Shown here piece after piece: positions 52,030-60,456 of a stretch of 64,000 nucleotides of DNA (position 1 is its first letter; every line of letters begins with the position of its first letter). The notes under the pieces were generated by a model, which had not been told where the DNA came from, did no database searches, and saw nothing but the letters and a program-made list of their open reading frames with translations. Location: positions 1,065,968 through 1,129,967 of the forward strand of contig JBJXHN010000001.1 of the NCBI GenBank assembly GCA_046233135.1, read 5' to 3'. The stretch is from JBJXHN01 sp046233135. Lineage in GTDB: Bacteria; Pseudomonadota; Alphaproteobacteria; Rhodospirillales; Rhodospirillaceae. The position numbers were made by a program, and so were the translations under genes.

Positions 52030-52707
52030 TTACTCGATGGAATCCCCCTCCCCGTCCGGGGTCACGTCCAGGATCCGTGCCCGCATGGTGACCTTGGCCG
52101 GCCCGTCGCCGCAATGGGTCATACAGGGTTGGGCATCGGCTTTCCAATGGGGCTCTTCATAGCGGTCGTCGGCGATGAAGTTGGCCTCGTTGGGCAGGTG
52201 GACGTCGGTGAAGGTCTCCCGTGACAGCTCGAACTCCTCATCATCGACGATGTCGTTGAGATAGAGCAGGTAGGCGGTGATGGCATAGACGTTGTCATTG
52301 GTCAGCGACCGGGCGTTGCCGAAGGGCATGGCGCGGCGCACATAGTCATAGACCGTTGACAGATAGGGCCAGTAGGAGCCGATGGTCTTTTCCGGCCGTT
52401 CGTTCGTCAGCGTGCCCTGCCCGCCGGCCAGCATCGGCCAGCGGCCGACGCCCTCGCCGAAGTCGCCGTGGCACATGACGCAATTGTCGGTGAACAGCAC
52501 CTCGCCTTCGGCAACAGTGCCCCGGCCTTCGGGCAGGCCCAGGCCGTCTGGGCGCACGTCGATATCCCAGGCGGCGATTTCCTCGGGCAAGGCTTCCCGC
52601 CCCAGGCCATAGCCGCCTTCCGGCCGCTCGATTTCCCCGGCAAACGCGGGTCCGGCAATCAGCACAGCCAAAGCGGCGGCCGTGTATGTCTTAGGAAACT
52701 TCAACAT
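52030..52707 (-). CDS. soxD: Sulfur dehydrogenase cytochrome subunit SoxD (single haem)
   Basis: The 225-residue periplasmic cytochrome c has a signal peptide cleaved near AFAGE and the SoxD opening YGLGREALPEEIAAWDIDVRPDG, with one haem motif CVMCH (residues 76-80) followed by GDFGEGVGRWP. It lacks the second haem domain of longer SoxD proteins such as the Paracoccus type; a CMTHCG near residue 200 is not a haem motif. SoxCD removes six electrons from the SoxY-bound sulfane. Its start overlaps the end of soxC by 17 bp. Confidence 0.93.
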   Translation of the reverse strand: MLKFPKTYTAAALAVLIAGPAFAGEIERPEGGYGLGREALPEEIAAWDIDVRPDGLGLPEGRGTVAEGEVLFTDNCVMCHGDFGEGVGRWPMLAGGQGTLTNERPEKTIGSYWPYLSTVYDYVRRAMPFGNARSLTNDNVYAITAYLLYLNDIVDDEEFELSRETFTDVHLPNEANFIADDRYEEPHWKADAQPCMTHCGDGPAKVTMRARILDVTPDGEGDSIE

Positions 52708-54007
52708 TCTCGGTCACTCCATCCGCCTGCACCCGCCAGGTTTGGATGCCGTTGTTGTGGTAGATCGAATTCTCGCCCCGGCTGGCGCGCAGCGCGTTCT
52801 TGGTCGGCTGGACGAAGCCCTGTTCGTCGATGGCCCGGGATTGCAGCAGCAGCTCCGAACCGTCCCAGTCGAATTCGTAATAGAAGCGATGGAGGGACTT
52901 CGACAGGCTGGGACCGTCCAGGCGGGCGGTATGCCAGTCCCGGCCACCGTTCAGCGTCACGTCCACCCGGGCGATCTTGCCGATACCCGACCAGGCCAAG
53001 CCGGTGATGATGGTGCGGCCCCGGCCGTGGGTCAGGGGGGCTTGGGGGCTGGGGTTGGTGATGACGGACTTCACGTCCATCATCCAGGTGAACCGACGCG
53101 CCTTTCCGTTCGGCAGCAGGTCCGTGTACTTCGAGGTCTCTTCCCGCTGCTGCCAGGGCATATCCCCGACCTCCAGCCGGCGCAGCCATTTGACCCACAT
53201 GTTGCCTTCCCAGCCCGGCACCACCAGGCGGACGGGATAGCCTTGTTCGGTGCGCAGGGCCTCGCCGTTCATCTTCCAGGCCACCAGGCAGTCGTCCAGC
53301 GCCTTTTCCATGGGAATGGACCGGGTCATGCCCGACGCATCCGCCCCTTCGGCCAACACCCATTTACCGGTGGTCTTGACGCCGGCTTCCTCCAGCAGCA
53401 GCCGCAGCGGGACGCCGGTGTACATGACGTTGTGGATCATGCCGTGGGTGAACTGGCAGCCGTTCAGCTGGGATCCCCGCCATTCCATGCCCGAGTTGGC
53501 CGCACATTCCAGGAAGAACACCTTGTTGACCCGGGGAAAGCGCATCAGATCGGCCATGGTGAACACCAGCGGCCGGTCCACCAGGCCGTTGATCATCAGC
53601 CGGTGCTGGGCGGGATCGATCTCCGCCGCGCCGCCGTGGTGGCGTTCGAAGCACACCCCGTTGGGGGTGATGATGCCGTCCAGAGCATGCAGCGGGGTGA
53701 AGTTGATGGACGAGGTGGCATCCGCCGTCAGCCAGGCCACGTTCCGCCGCACCACGTCGGCCTCGAATGGCGAGGGCATGCCGTAGGGGGCGGCATCCAC
53801 GCCCGCACCCAGATAGCGGTTCCAGTCCTGAACTTCGGTGATCGCCGGATCCGGCGCAGCGGCCGGTACCGCCGCCCGTGCCCGCCCGGCCATCAGTCCG
53901 ACGGCCGCCGCTCCACCGGCGGCCAGGGTTCCGCGCAACAGACCCCGGCGCGACGTTGCCCGGGCGCCCGCGTCGGGCGCGGGCCGCAATGTGTCTTGCT
54001 TCGCCAT
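52691..54007 (-). CDS. soxC: Sulfane dehydrogenase molybdenum subunit SoxC
   Basis: The 438-residue molybdoprotein has a Tat signal (TSRRGLLRGTLAAGGAA) and sulfite-oxidase-type core, with FERHHGG near residue 120 and FFLECAANSG, in which Cys168 is the likely molybdenum ligand. A dimerisation domain ends the protein. With SoxD it oxidises SoxY-bound sulfane sulfur. Start: ATG at 54007 with AGAGGA upstream; longer frames overlap soxB. It needs molybdenum cofactor, which may explain the mod genes at 25-27 kb. Confidence 0.95.
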   Translation of the reverse strand: MAKQDTLRPAPDAGARATSRRGLLRGTLAAGGAAAVGLMAGRARAAVPAAAPDPAITEVQDWNRYLGAGVDAAPYGMPSPFEADVVRRNVAWLTADATSSINFTPLHALDGIITPNGVCFERHHGGAAEIDPAQHRLMINGLVDRPLVFTMADLMRFPRVNKVFFLECAANSGMEWRGSQLNGCQFTHGMIHNVMYTGVPLRLLLEEAGVKTTGKWVLAEGADASGMTRSIPMEKALDDCLVAWKMNGEALRTEQGYPVRLVVPGWEGNMWVKWLRRLEVGDMPWQQREETSKYTDLLPNGKARRFTWMMDVKSVITNPSPQAPLTHGRGRTIITGLAWSGIGKIARVDVTLNGGRDWHTARLDGPSLSKSLHRFYYEFDWDGSELLLQSRAIDEQGFVQPTKNALRASRGENSIYHNNGIQTWRVQADGVTENVEVS

Positions 54008-54062
54008 ATCGTCCTCTTTTCGTAAAAGCCGGCCTTTGCCGATGCGTCCCATGCCGGGTGGC

Positions 54063-55757
54063 TTACCCGTTGCCCTTGATGCGCACCGTGGTGTCGCCCA
54101 TCGGTCCCACCACCGGGGTGTTGCGCAGATGGCTTTCCACCACGTCCCAGATCGGCGGTCCCTCGGTCCCTTCGTTGACCGAGGCCCAGCCGGCGACCAC
54201 GTATTCCCGGGCCGGATCAATGGCCTCGCCGTTGGCAAGGGTCATGTCGGAAATGCGGCTTCCCATGGCTTCCCAGGGGTTGATGGCGTATTTCACGCCG
54301 CCGACGCGCACCATGTCGCCGCCCTGCTGGTAATAGGGGTCGGGGTTGAACAGGTTATCCGCCACGTCCTCCAGCACCGCCTTCAGGGTCTCGCCGGTCA
54401 TGGTGTTGCGATAGGCCGCCGGATAGGTCATGGCCGTGGCGTTATGGATATCCTCCACCGTGATCGGCTGGCCCGGCAGGATGGAGGTGCCCCAGCGGAA
54501 CCCAGGCGACAGGGCGATTTCCGCATCCCGTTCCGCCAGCAGGGCATCGCAGATCAGGTCGTCGAACGTGCCGTTGAAGTTGCCCCGCCGGTACAGCAGG
54601 GTGTCCGCCCGGGCCAGTTCCCGGGACAGCTCGGCGGCGTGGGGGGCACGGATGCGCTCCACCAGCCCGGCCATGTCCGCATCCGGGGTGATGACGTCCG
54701 AAAACACCGGGATCAGGGTGTAGCGGAAGTCCTTCACCTTGCCGTCGGCCACGTCCAGATCGACCCGGGAGACGAACTTGCCGTTGGAGCCCGACGCCAC
54801 CAGCAGCGTCTCGTTCACCTTCACCACGTCGGGCAGGGCGTCATGGGTGTGGCCGGTCAGCAGGACGTCGATGCCCGTGATCCGGCTGGCCATCTTGCGG
54901 TCCACGTCAAAGCCGTTGTGGGACAGCACCACCACCACATCGGCGCCATCCGCCCGTGCGGCATCCACATTCGCCTGCATCTGCTCTTCACGGATGCCGA
55001 AGCTCCAGTCGGGGATCATCCAGCGTGGGTTGGCGATGGGGGTATAGGGGAAGGCCTGGCCGATCACCGCGATCCGCGCGCCGCCCCGGTCGAAGAAGGC
55101 GGTGGACTCGAAGGCCGGCTCGTCCCATTCCGCGTCGAACACATTGCCGCAGAGGAAGGGGAAATTCAGCTTTTCCACCAGCTCCTTCACCCGCTCCGTG
55201 CCGTAGGTGAATTCCCAGTGGGCGGTCATGGCATCGATGCCCAGGGCGTTGGTGACCTCGATCATGTCGTCGGCCTGGGTGGCCTGGGCTGTGTAGCTGC
55301 CCTGCCAGGTATCGCCGCCGTCCAGGAACAAGGTGGCGTCCGGCCGTTCTCCCCGCACCCGCTTGACGATCGCCGCGATCCGGTCGACCCCGCCCATCCG
55401 GCCATAGGTGCGGCCCAGACTGGCGAAGTCTTCCGACGTCAGGGCATAAGCCTGGGGAGAGCCGGCGGTGATGCCGTATTTGCCCAGGAAATCCGCACCC
55501 GTCACATGGGGCGGCAGCCCGGCCACCTCGCCCACCCCCAGGTTCACCGAGGGCTCGCGGAAATAGACCGGCATCAGCTGGGCATGCAGGTCGGTGATAT
55601 GCAGCAGCGTGACGTTGCCCAGGGGCTTGGCGCCCAGCAGGTCATTCTCGGTCAGGGACTGGCGGGCGGCGGCCCGGCTCCAGGTCCCCGAAAGACTGGT
55701 GCCGACAAGCCCCGCCAACGCGGCAGAGGCGACCATGAATTCCCGTCTCGAAACCAT
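54063..55757 (-). CDS. soxB: Thiosulfohydrolase SoxB
   Basis: The 564-residue dimanganese enzyme has a Tat-like signal (MVSRREFMVASAALAGL), metal motifs LLHITDLHAQL near residue 51, FLDGGDTWQGS near 145, LSHNGFDVDRK and LTGHTHDALPD, and the C-terminal nucleotidase-type domain. SoxB hydrolyses SoxY-S-sulfonate to release sulfate. Start: ATG at 55757 with AAGGGAG upstream. It is the first gene of soxBCDF; the terminator after soxA and two palindromes upstream suggest its own promoter. Confidence 0.96.
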   Translation of the reverse strand: MVSRREFMVASAALAGLVGTSLSGTWSRAAARQSLTENDLLGAKPLGNVTLLHITDLHAQLMPVYFREPSVNLGVGEVAGLPPHVTGADFLGKYGITAGSPQAYALTSEDFASLGRTYGRMGGVDRIAAIVKRVRGERPDATLFLDGGDTWQGSYTAQATQADDMIEVTNALGIDAMTAHWEFTYGTERVKELVEKLNFPFLCGNVFDAEWDEPAFESTAFFDRGGARIAVIGQAFPYTPIANPRWMIPDWSFGIREEQMQANVDAARADGADVVVVLSHNGFDVDRKMASRITGIDVLLTGHTHDALPDVVKVNETLLVASGSNGKFVSRVDLDVADGKVKDFRYTLIPVFSDVITPDADMAGLVERIRAPHAAELSRELARADTLLYRRGNFNGTFDDLICDALLAERDAEIALSPGFRWGTSILPGQPITVEDIHNATAMTYPAAYRNTMTGETLKAVLEDVADNLFNPDPYYQQGGDMVRVGGVKYAINPWEAMGSRISDMTLANGEAIDPAREYVVAGWASVNEGTEGPPIWDVVESHLRNTPVVGPMGDTTVRIKGNG

Positions 55758-55947
55758 GCCGGTTAACTCCCTTTCTCTCTCGCGGCGGCCAGCGCTTCGG
55801 ACGGCTTCGGACCGGGGCGCGGACATGCCGCCGCCTGCGCGGCCCCGCCCGGCGGGTCGCGAACCAATGTCATCGTTGAAAACTAGTGCATCGACCCAAA
55901 CGGAGGCGTCAGCCGAAGTTTGGAAAGTTGATGCATAAACAAAGGGC

Positions 55948-55992
55948 TTAGTGCACTAACCGCTGAATCGTCTGAATGTGTCAGTGCACTAG
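55948..55992. promoter_or_regulatory. Palindromic operator candidates upstream of soxB
   Basis: TTAGTGCACTAA at 55948-55959 is a perfect 12 bp palindrome, and CAGTGCACTAG at 55982-55992 repeats its core AGTGCACTA, 33 bp (about three turns) away. A partial ACTAGTGCAT lies at 55882-55891. They sit 190-235 bp before soxB in the 300 bp gap 55758-56057 and do not resemble the TTGATATAT element before soxX, so a different regulator is likely. Confidence 0.65.
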
Positions 55993-55993
55993 G

Positions 55994-56046
55994 AAAAAGC
56001 TCCGGCCGGGATCGGTACCGGGGGACGGGCTCCTCCCCCGGCCGGA
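55994..56046 (-). terminator. Terminator after soxA
   Basis: CCGGCCGGA-type arms (TCCGGCCGGG at 56001-56010 and CCCGGCCGGA at 56037-56046) form a perfect 10 bp stem. In the minus-strand direction it is followed by GCTTTTTC, a T tract. It separates the soxXYZA transcript from soxBCDF. Confidence 0.8.
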
Positions 56047-56057
56047 AAGGAGCCGTT

Positions 56058-56993
56058 TCAGTGCCGGACGGCGGGGGTTTCCACCGACAGCCCGGTGCCA
56101 CGCCAGGTCACATAGACTTCGATGGCCATCAGCTCGTCGGAGAAGGCCTTGGGGATCTCCGCCCGGGTATCCCGGATGCAGCCCCGCAGGCGGTTATGCA
56201 GGGACACCAGCCCCTGCTGCTTCAGCCGGTAGGTGGGGAAGCCGTTGACCTGCCCCTGGCTGAGGTGATCGGCCCGGATCATCTTGCCCATGGACTGCTC
56301 GTGGCAGGAGCCGCAGGCGAGATTGAGCTGTCCCGTTCGGGTGTAATACAGTTCCTTGCCCTTGTCCCACCAGGCCTGCATGTCCCCCTGGCTCAGGTCC
56401 ACCGACACCGGCTGACCCAGGGACTGGTACTTGATGAAGGCGGTCATGGCCTTCTGGTCCTTGGCATCGAACTTATAGGGCTCGGCTCCCATGTTCTGTT
56501 CCCGGCACTTGTTGATCTTCAATTCGATGTTGACCGGCCGCTTGGCATCGGCGTCCCAAGTGGGATAGTGGGCGCCCACGCCGGCCATGCTTTCCGACGC
56601 ATCGCCGTGGCAGGAGGCGCAGGACTTGCCGGCCGTGCCCTCGACGGTCTCCCACAGGTCCGCGCCGCGATCCACGTCCAGCATGGCGGGGTTCTGGAAG
56701 GAGTCCTCTTCCAGGGCACGAGTTTCCTCGGTTCGGAACAACCAGCCCGACAGGACTTCATCGAAAGGATGCCCCGGCGGGGCGGCGGTCCGGGTGATCA
56801 TCTCCTGACCGTCGATGGACAGGGTGGCGTCCACCGGATCGGCCTGGACAGGGGCGGCGGCGACGCCGGCCAGCAGCAGCATGGCGGAAAAGCCGGCCAG
56901 GGTATTGCGCCCAATATGCGTGTGTTTGGTGCTCACGTTCTTCCTCCCCATGGTTCCCATGCGCCGAGCCGGGTTTGTCCCCTTTTTAGGCAT
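56058..56993 (-). CDS. soxA: L-cysteine S-thiosulfotransferase subunit SoxA (dihaem)
   Basis: The 311-residue periplasmic cytochrome carries two haem motifs, CASCH and CGSCH (residues about 125-129 and 227-231), and the active-site Cys in RLRGCIRDTRAE near 272. The KCREQNM Cys is the partner in the conserved disulfide region. SoxAX joins thiosulfate to SoxY. I prefer the ATG at 56993 (AGGGAG at 8 nt) over one at 56999. The signal peptide is preceded by a basic stretch of about 25 residues. Confidence 0.95.
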   Translation of the reverse strand: MPKKGTNPARRMGTMGRKNVSTKHTHIGRNTLAGFSAMLLLAGVAAAPVQADPVDATLSIDGQEMITRTAAPPGHPFDEVLSGWLFRTEETRALEEDSFQNPAMLDVDRGADLWETVEGTAGKSCASCHGDASESMAGVGAHYPTWDADAKRPVNIELKINKCREQNMGAEPYKFDAKDQKAMTAFIKYQSLGQPVSVDLSQGDMQAWWDKGKELYYTRTGQLNLACGSCHEQSMGKMIRADHLSQGQVNGFPTYRLKQQGLVSLHNRLRGCIRDTRAEIPKAFSDELMAIEVYVTWRGTGLSVETPAVRH

Positions 56994-57022
56994 CGGCATC
57001 TCTCCCTGTGAGAGAGTCAGCC

Positions 57023-57349
57023 TCAGGCCACGGAAATCTCGGCGTCCGTGGAATAGGTGGAGCCGTCGTCATCCAGCCAGGTGAAAGTAAAGGTCCCGCT
57101 TTCATCCACCTTGGCGCTGAATTCCAGATACGGGTTCGCCGACACCGCCGGTTCCAAGTCGCAGGAAAACACCGGCTGTCCGTTGAATTCGCATTTGAAG
57201 GTATGCAGGATCTGGCGGGGGATGGGATTGCCCTGCTTGTCCTTGCGCTGCCCGGATTCCATTTCGTGGCTGATAAGGGTCTTGATCACGACCACTTCAC
57301 CCTTGGCGGCCTTCTTCGGCACCTTTACGCGCGGCTTCACGTTCGCCAT
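57023..57349 (-). CDS. soxZ: Sulfur-carrier complex subunit SoxZ
   Basis: The 108-residue protein MANVKPRVKVPKKAAKGEVV has no signal peptide and the SoxZ pattern IKTLISHEMESGQRKD, PRQILHTFKCEFNG and FTWLDDDGSTYSTDAEI. It is exported by co-transport with SoxY, whose Tat signal serves both. SoxYZ carries the sulfur intermediate between SoxAX, SoxB and SoxCD. Confidence 0.97.
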   Translation of the reverse strand: MANVKPRVKVPKKAAKGEVVVIKTLISHEMESGQRKDKQGNPIPRQILHTFKCEFNGQPVFSCDLEPAVSANPYLEFSAKVDESGTFTFTWLDDDGSTYSTDAEISVA

Positions 57350-57375
57350 GATTTATTCTCCATTCTTTTCCTGGA

Positions 57376-57831
57376 TCAGCCGCCGCAGCCGCCGATGGTC
57401 ACCTTGACCTGGCTGCTGGCCATGTAGGTCGAGCCGTCGCTCATCCGCGCCACCGCAACCACGTTCTGGGTCTTGGCCAGACGGATGCGGGTGGAAGCCT
57501 CGGCCACGCCCGACATCGGCGTGAAGTGGAAGGTCGCCACGCCGGGCGAGGGATTGCCGTCGGCCAGGATCATCACCGACGCCACGTGGTCGTCGGCGGT
57601 CATCGGACTGTCGACAGAAACGGCGACCGGCACGGTGTTGCCGTTCTCGGCGATTTCCGGGGCGTTCAGAGTGATTCTGCCCTCTCCCGGCGTGGCGCCG
57701 CCGGTGAACTCCTTGATCTTCGCGTCCATATCCGGAGCGGCGGCCAGAACGGTCGACACCGGTATGCCGACCAGCGTGATGGCGGCGGTTGCGGCGCCGA
57801 GCGCCAGGACTTGGCGACGGGTCACTGTCAT
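57376..57831 (-). CDS. soxY: Sulfur-carrier protein SoxY
   Basis: The 151-residue protein has a Tat signal (TVTRRQVLALGAATAA) and ends in VKVTIGGCGG, the swinging GGCGG arm whose Cys carries the sulfur intermediate. It lies 26 bp before soxZ in the operon soxXYZA. Confidence 0.97.
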   Translation of the reverse strand: MTVTRRQVLALGAATAAITLVGIPVSTVLAAAPDMDAKIKEFTGGATPGEGRITLNAPEIAENGNTVPVAVSVDSPMTADDHVASVMILADGNPSPGVATFHFTPMSGVAEASTRIRLAKTQNVVAVARMSDGSTYMASSQVKVTIGGCGG

Positions 57832-57858
57832 CGGTACTTCTCCTAACGGAACCGGGAT

Positions 57859-58332
57859 CTAGTCCTTGAGGGTGGTGAGGAAGGCGACGACGTCCTCCAC
57901 CTGATCGGCGGTCAGGATCGTCTTGCCCGCATGGGCCTCGTCGACATGAAGCCCCACATGGTTCGAATAAAAGCCGGGCATCATGGAGTCCGGCCCGAAC
58001 ACCTTCTTGGCGTCGACGACGATGGCCCGCAGCTGCGGGACGGACCAGCGGTCCGCAACCCCGTCCAGGCTGGGTCCCACGTTGCCGTGGAACAACTGAC
58101 CGGACAGTACCGTCACCTCGTGACAGGCCAGGCAGTTGCCCAAGGACCGGCTGGCGAAGACCTCCGCCCCCCGTTTCGGATCCCCCGGCGTTGCAGACAC
58201 CGGCTCGGCCACCGTCTGGTCGGCGAAGGCCACGCTATCCGGTGCAATGGCGTCCGCCCCGCCGGCGGCCAGCGCCGGAGAGATGGTCAGAACGGCCAGA
58301 CAGCAGGCCGCCATGGTGTGCGGAATTCTCAT
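57859..58332 (-). CDS. soxX: Thiosulfotransferase cytochrome subunit SoxX (monohaem)
   Basis: The 157-residue periplasmic cytochrome has a signal peptide (MRIPHTMAACCLAVLTISPA) and one haem motif, CLACH (67-71), followed by a GNVGPSLDGVADRW segment and a PGFYSNHVG Met region. It is the first gene of soxXYZA, with the shared AT-rich element 92-108 bp upstream. Confidence 0.95.
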   Translation of the reverse strand: MRIPHTMAACCLAVLTISPALAAGGADAIAPDSVAFADQTVAEPVSATPGDPKRGAEVFASRSLGNCLACHEVTVLSGQLFHGNVGPSLDGVADRWSVPQLRAIVVDAKKVFGPDSMMPGFYSNHVGLHVDEAHAGKTILTADQVEDVVAFLTTLKD

Positions 58333-58423
58333 GGAACGTACGTCCTCCCTTGAGATGGCAGGCCGTTGTGCCGGCCGCTGCTTTTTATCCTTGCCTCAAC
58401 GCTACCTGCTCGGAATACATAAG

Positions 58424-58440
58424 GCAAGTTTGATATATGA
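58424..58440. promoter_or_regulatory. Shared sulfur-regulon element upstream of soxX
   Basis: GCAAGTTTGATATATGA lies 92-108 bp before soxX in the 148 bp gap after soxW. It matches GCAAGATTTTATATATGA between soxV and soxS with one inserted base and one substitution, and its TTGATATAT core recurs before the split YeeE operon. A nearby GAATATT is also AT-rich. The two-cysteine ArsR encoded at 61.1 kb is the obvious candidate binder. Confidence 0.7.
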
Positions 58441-58480
58441 TTTTTTGAATATTTTGCATCGCACCATGGCTGTCGGGTTT

Positions 58481-59077
58481 TCAGTCCGTCAAGCGGCCGG
58501 CGGCGCGTAGCTCCTCGATGATGCGGGCGTGGTACTTCTGGAAGTGCTCTTCGCCCTCGTAGCCCTTTTCCGAAACCCAGCGAAACATGTTGAGAAACGT
58601 CCACTTTCCGAAGGCTCCGGGCATGGTGGCCACGGCCGCCGTGGCCACCGTACCGTCCTTGGGCGCGGTTTCGGGCATGAACAGCATGGTCGGGGTATAG
58701 AGCACGCCCCAGCGCCGAGCGGCGGTTTTCTCGGTCAACGCCTGACCATCCAGATCAACCACTTCCTCGTCGCCGAACAGGTTGTACTGGACGACCATGT
58801 AGTGGGCCTTGATAAAGTCGGAGACCTCCGGATCGCTCAGGATGGTCTCGTGCATCTTGGCGCAGTAGATGCAGCCGCGCTGTTCGAAGACCAGCACCAG
58901 GCGCTTCCCCGCCTCCTTCGCCGCCGCGATATCCTCGCGCACGTCCTTGAAGGTCAGCGAGAACCAGTCCTCCTTGTGCAGCCCGTCCTCGCCGACGGCT
59001 GCCAGCGCCGGTCCCGGCCCCAGGGCCGCCACCATCAGGCCGGCAACCACGACACAGATTCGCCAGGGAAATCCCAT
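58481..59077 (-). CDS. soxW: Periplasmic thioredoxin SoxW
   Basis: The 198-residue exported thioredoxin-like protein has a signal peptide ending near GPALA and the active site RGCIYCAKMH near residue 75. SoxW with SoxV keeps SoxY reduced. Start: ATG at 59077, because GGGAGG precedes it directly; another ATG at 59092 overlaps the soxV end. Confidence 0.92.
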   Translation of the reverse strand: MGFPWRICVVVAGLMVAALGPGPALAAVGEDGLHKEDWFSLTFKDVREDIAAAKEAGKRLVLVFEQRGCIYCAKMHETILSDPEVSDFIKAHYMVVQYNLFGDEEVVDLDGQALTEKTAARRWGVLYTPTMLFMPETAPKDGTVATAAVATMPGAFGKWTFLNMFRWVSEKGYEGEEHFQKYHARIIEELRAAGRLTD

Positions 59078-59088
59078 GGCCCCCTCCC

Positions 59089-59823
59089 TCATCCGATTTC
59101 GTTGAAGATTGGAAATGCTTCGAGCAACCAGAAGGAGATCTCCTTCATCTGCCCGGTCATGAACAGCGCCCCGGTGATGATCAGGAAGCCGCCCATGACC
59201 TTCTCGACCGTGCCCAGGTGGCGCCGGAACCGGGCCGCCCAGGCCAGGAAGCGGCCGGCGAAGGCTGCCGCCAGCAGGAACGGCAGGCCGATGCCCATGG
59301 AATAGGCCACCAGCAGCCCCGCTCCGCTCCAGGCCGTGTCACTGCTGCCGGCGATGAACAGGATCGCCGCCAGCACCGGGCCGACGCAGGGGGTCCAGCC
59401 GAAGGCAAACGCCAGCCCCATGACGAAGGCCCCGATCACCCCGGCGGGCTTCCGCTCCACCTGGATGCGGGCATCCCGGTACAGCAGGCCAATTCGCAGC
59501 AGGCCGACGAAGTGCAGCCCCATGCCCAGGATCAGGATCCCCGCCAAGATCGACAGCACGTCGAAATACTGCGCCAGGGTCTGGCCGATCAGGCTGGCCG
59601 TGGCCCCCAGGGCGACAAAGACCACGGTGAAACCGGCGACAAAGGCCGCCGCCACCACGACCACCCGGCGGCCCTGGCCGGCGGGGGTGCCCTCCGCGCG
59701 CAAATCGTCAAACCCCACCCCCGCCAGATAGGCGAGATAGGGCGGCACGATCGGCAGCACGCATGGAGAGATGAAAGACAGAATCCCGGCCGCCAAGGCG
59801 GCGCCAAGGCCGACATCCAGCAT
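59089..59823 (-). CDS. soxV: Thiol-disulfide transporter SoxV (CcdA family)
   Basis: The 244-residue inner-membrane protein has six hydrophobic helices and the two CcdA cysteine sites, FISPCVLPIVPPYLAYLAG near residue 18 and GWTPCVGPVLAAILF near residue 147. It passes electrons from cytosolic thioredoxin to SoxW. It is divergent from soxS and precedes soxW by 11 bp. Confidence 0.93.
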   Translation of the reverse strand: MLDVGLGAALAAGILSFISPCVLPIVPPYLAYLAGVGFDDLRAEGTPAGQGRRVVVVAAAFVAGFTVVFVALGATASLIGQTLAQYFDVLSILAGILILGMGLHFVGLLRIGLLYRDARIQVERKPAGVIGAFVMGLAFAFGWTPCVGPVLAAILFIAGSSDTAWSGAGLLVAYSMGIGLPFLLAAAFAGRFLAWAARFRRHLGTVEKVMGGFLIITGALFMTGQMKEISFWLLEAFPIFNEIG

Positions 59824-59911
59824 GAAAGTCCTCCCTGCCGCTGCCTTGTCCTGTTTTCGCCGTCCGGTCGGATCAGCGGGGCGCGGCTCTTGATTGAGGC
59901 TGCCATTGTAT

Positions 59912-59929
59912 GCAAGATTTTATATATGA
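59912..59929. promoter_or_regulatory. Shared sulfur-regulon element between soxV and soxS
   Basis: GCAAGATTTTATATATGA sits in the 143 bp divergent gap between soxV and soxS and matches the element before soxX. Its presence inside an alternative frame argues that soxS starts at 59967, after it, rather than at 59910. Confidence 0.7.
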
Positions 59930-59966
59930 GGCAATCGTGAACCAACCAGTGAAGCGAGAAACGCCC

Positions 59967-60413
59967 ATGACGCACGCGCAGCAATACGCAAAACCCGAGC
60001 CTTCGGCCCGCGCGCAGATGGCCTCGCGCCTTCTGACCATAGCGTTGATCTGGTTCATGGTTTCGCCGCTTCCGGCAAGGGCGGCAGAGCTGCTGCTGAT
60101 CGAGCAGCCGGGCTGCCCATGGTGTGCCAAGGTCCACCGCGACATCCTGCCCGCCTGGCCCCATACGGACGAAGGGCGCCGGGTACCGATCCGCCGCATC
60201 GACATTGCCGGGGGCTGGCCGGCGGAGCTGGCCGCCATCCCCCGGGAGCGTCTGACCCCCACCTTCATCCTGATCGAAAACGGGCGGGAACTGGCCCGCC
60301 TGCGAGGCTTTCCCGGCGATGATTTCATCTGGCCGCTGCTCAGCGAGATGATCGCCACCACGCTTTCCCCGGAGTCCGGGGGAGACGACTCGCCGTCACA
60401 TCAAAACCAATAG
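59967..60413 (+). CDS. soxS: Periplasmic thioredoxin SoxS
   Basis: The 148-residue exported protein has a hydrophobic signal (LLTIALIWFMVSPLPARA, about residues 23-40), then the active site GCPWCAKVH near residue 50 and a cis-Pro TPTF segment. SoxS in Paracoccus reactivates SoxY. The ATG at 59967 gives a normal signal peptide; one at 59910 would overlap the regulatory element. Confidence 0.9.
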   Translation: MTHAQQYAKPEPSARAQMASRLLTIALIWFMVSPLPARAAELLLIEQPGCPWCAKVHRDILPAWPHTDEGRRVPIRRIDIAGGWPAELAAIPRERLTPTFILIENGRELARLRGFPGDDFIWPLLSEMIATTLSPESGGDDSPSHQNQ

Positions 60414-60456
60414 CAACAGGGTCGCGCGCCAAGGCCGGCCCGACAGAGAGGACAGC

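Noticed and set aside
59910..59966. Earlier ATG as soxS start
   Set aside because: It would place the shared regulatory element within the gene and put a charged stretch before the signal peptide.
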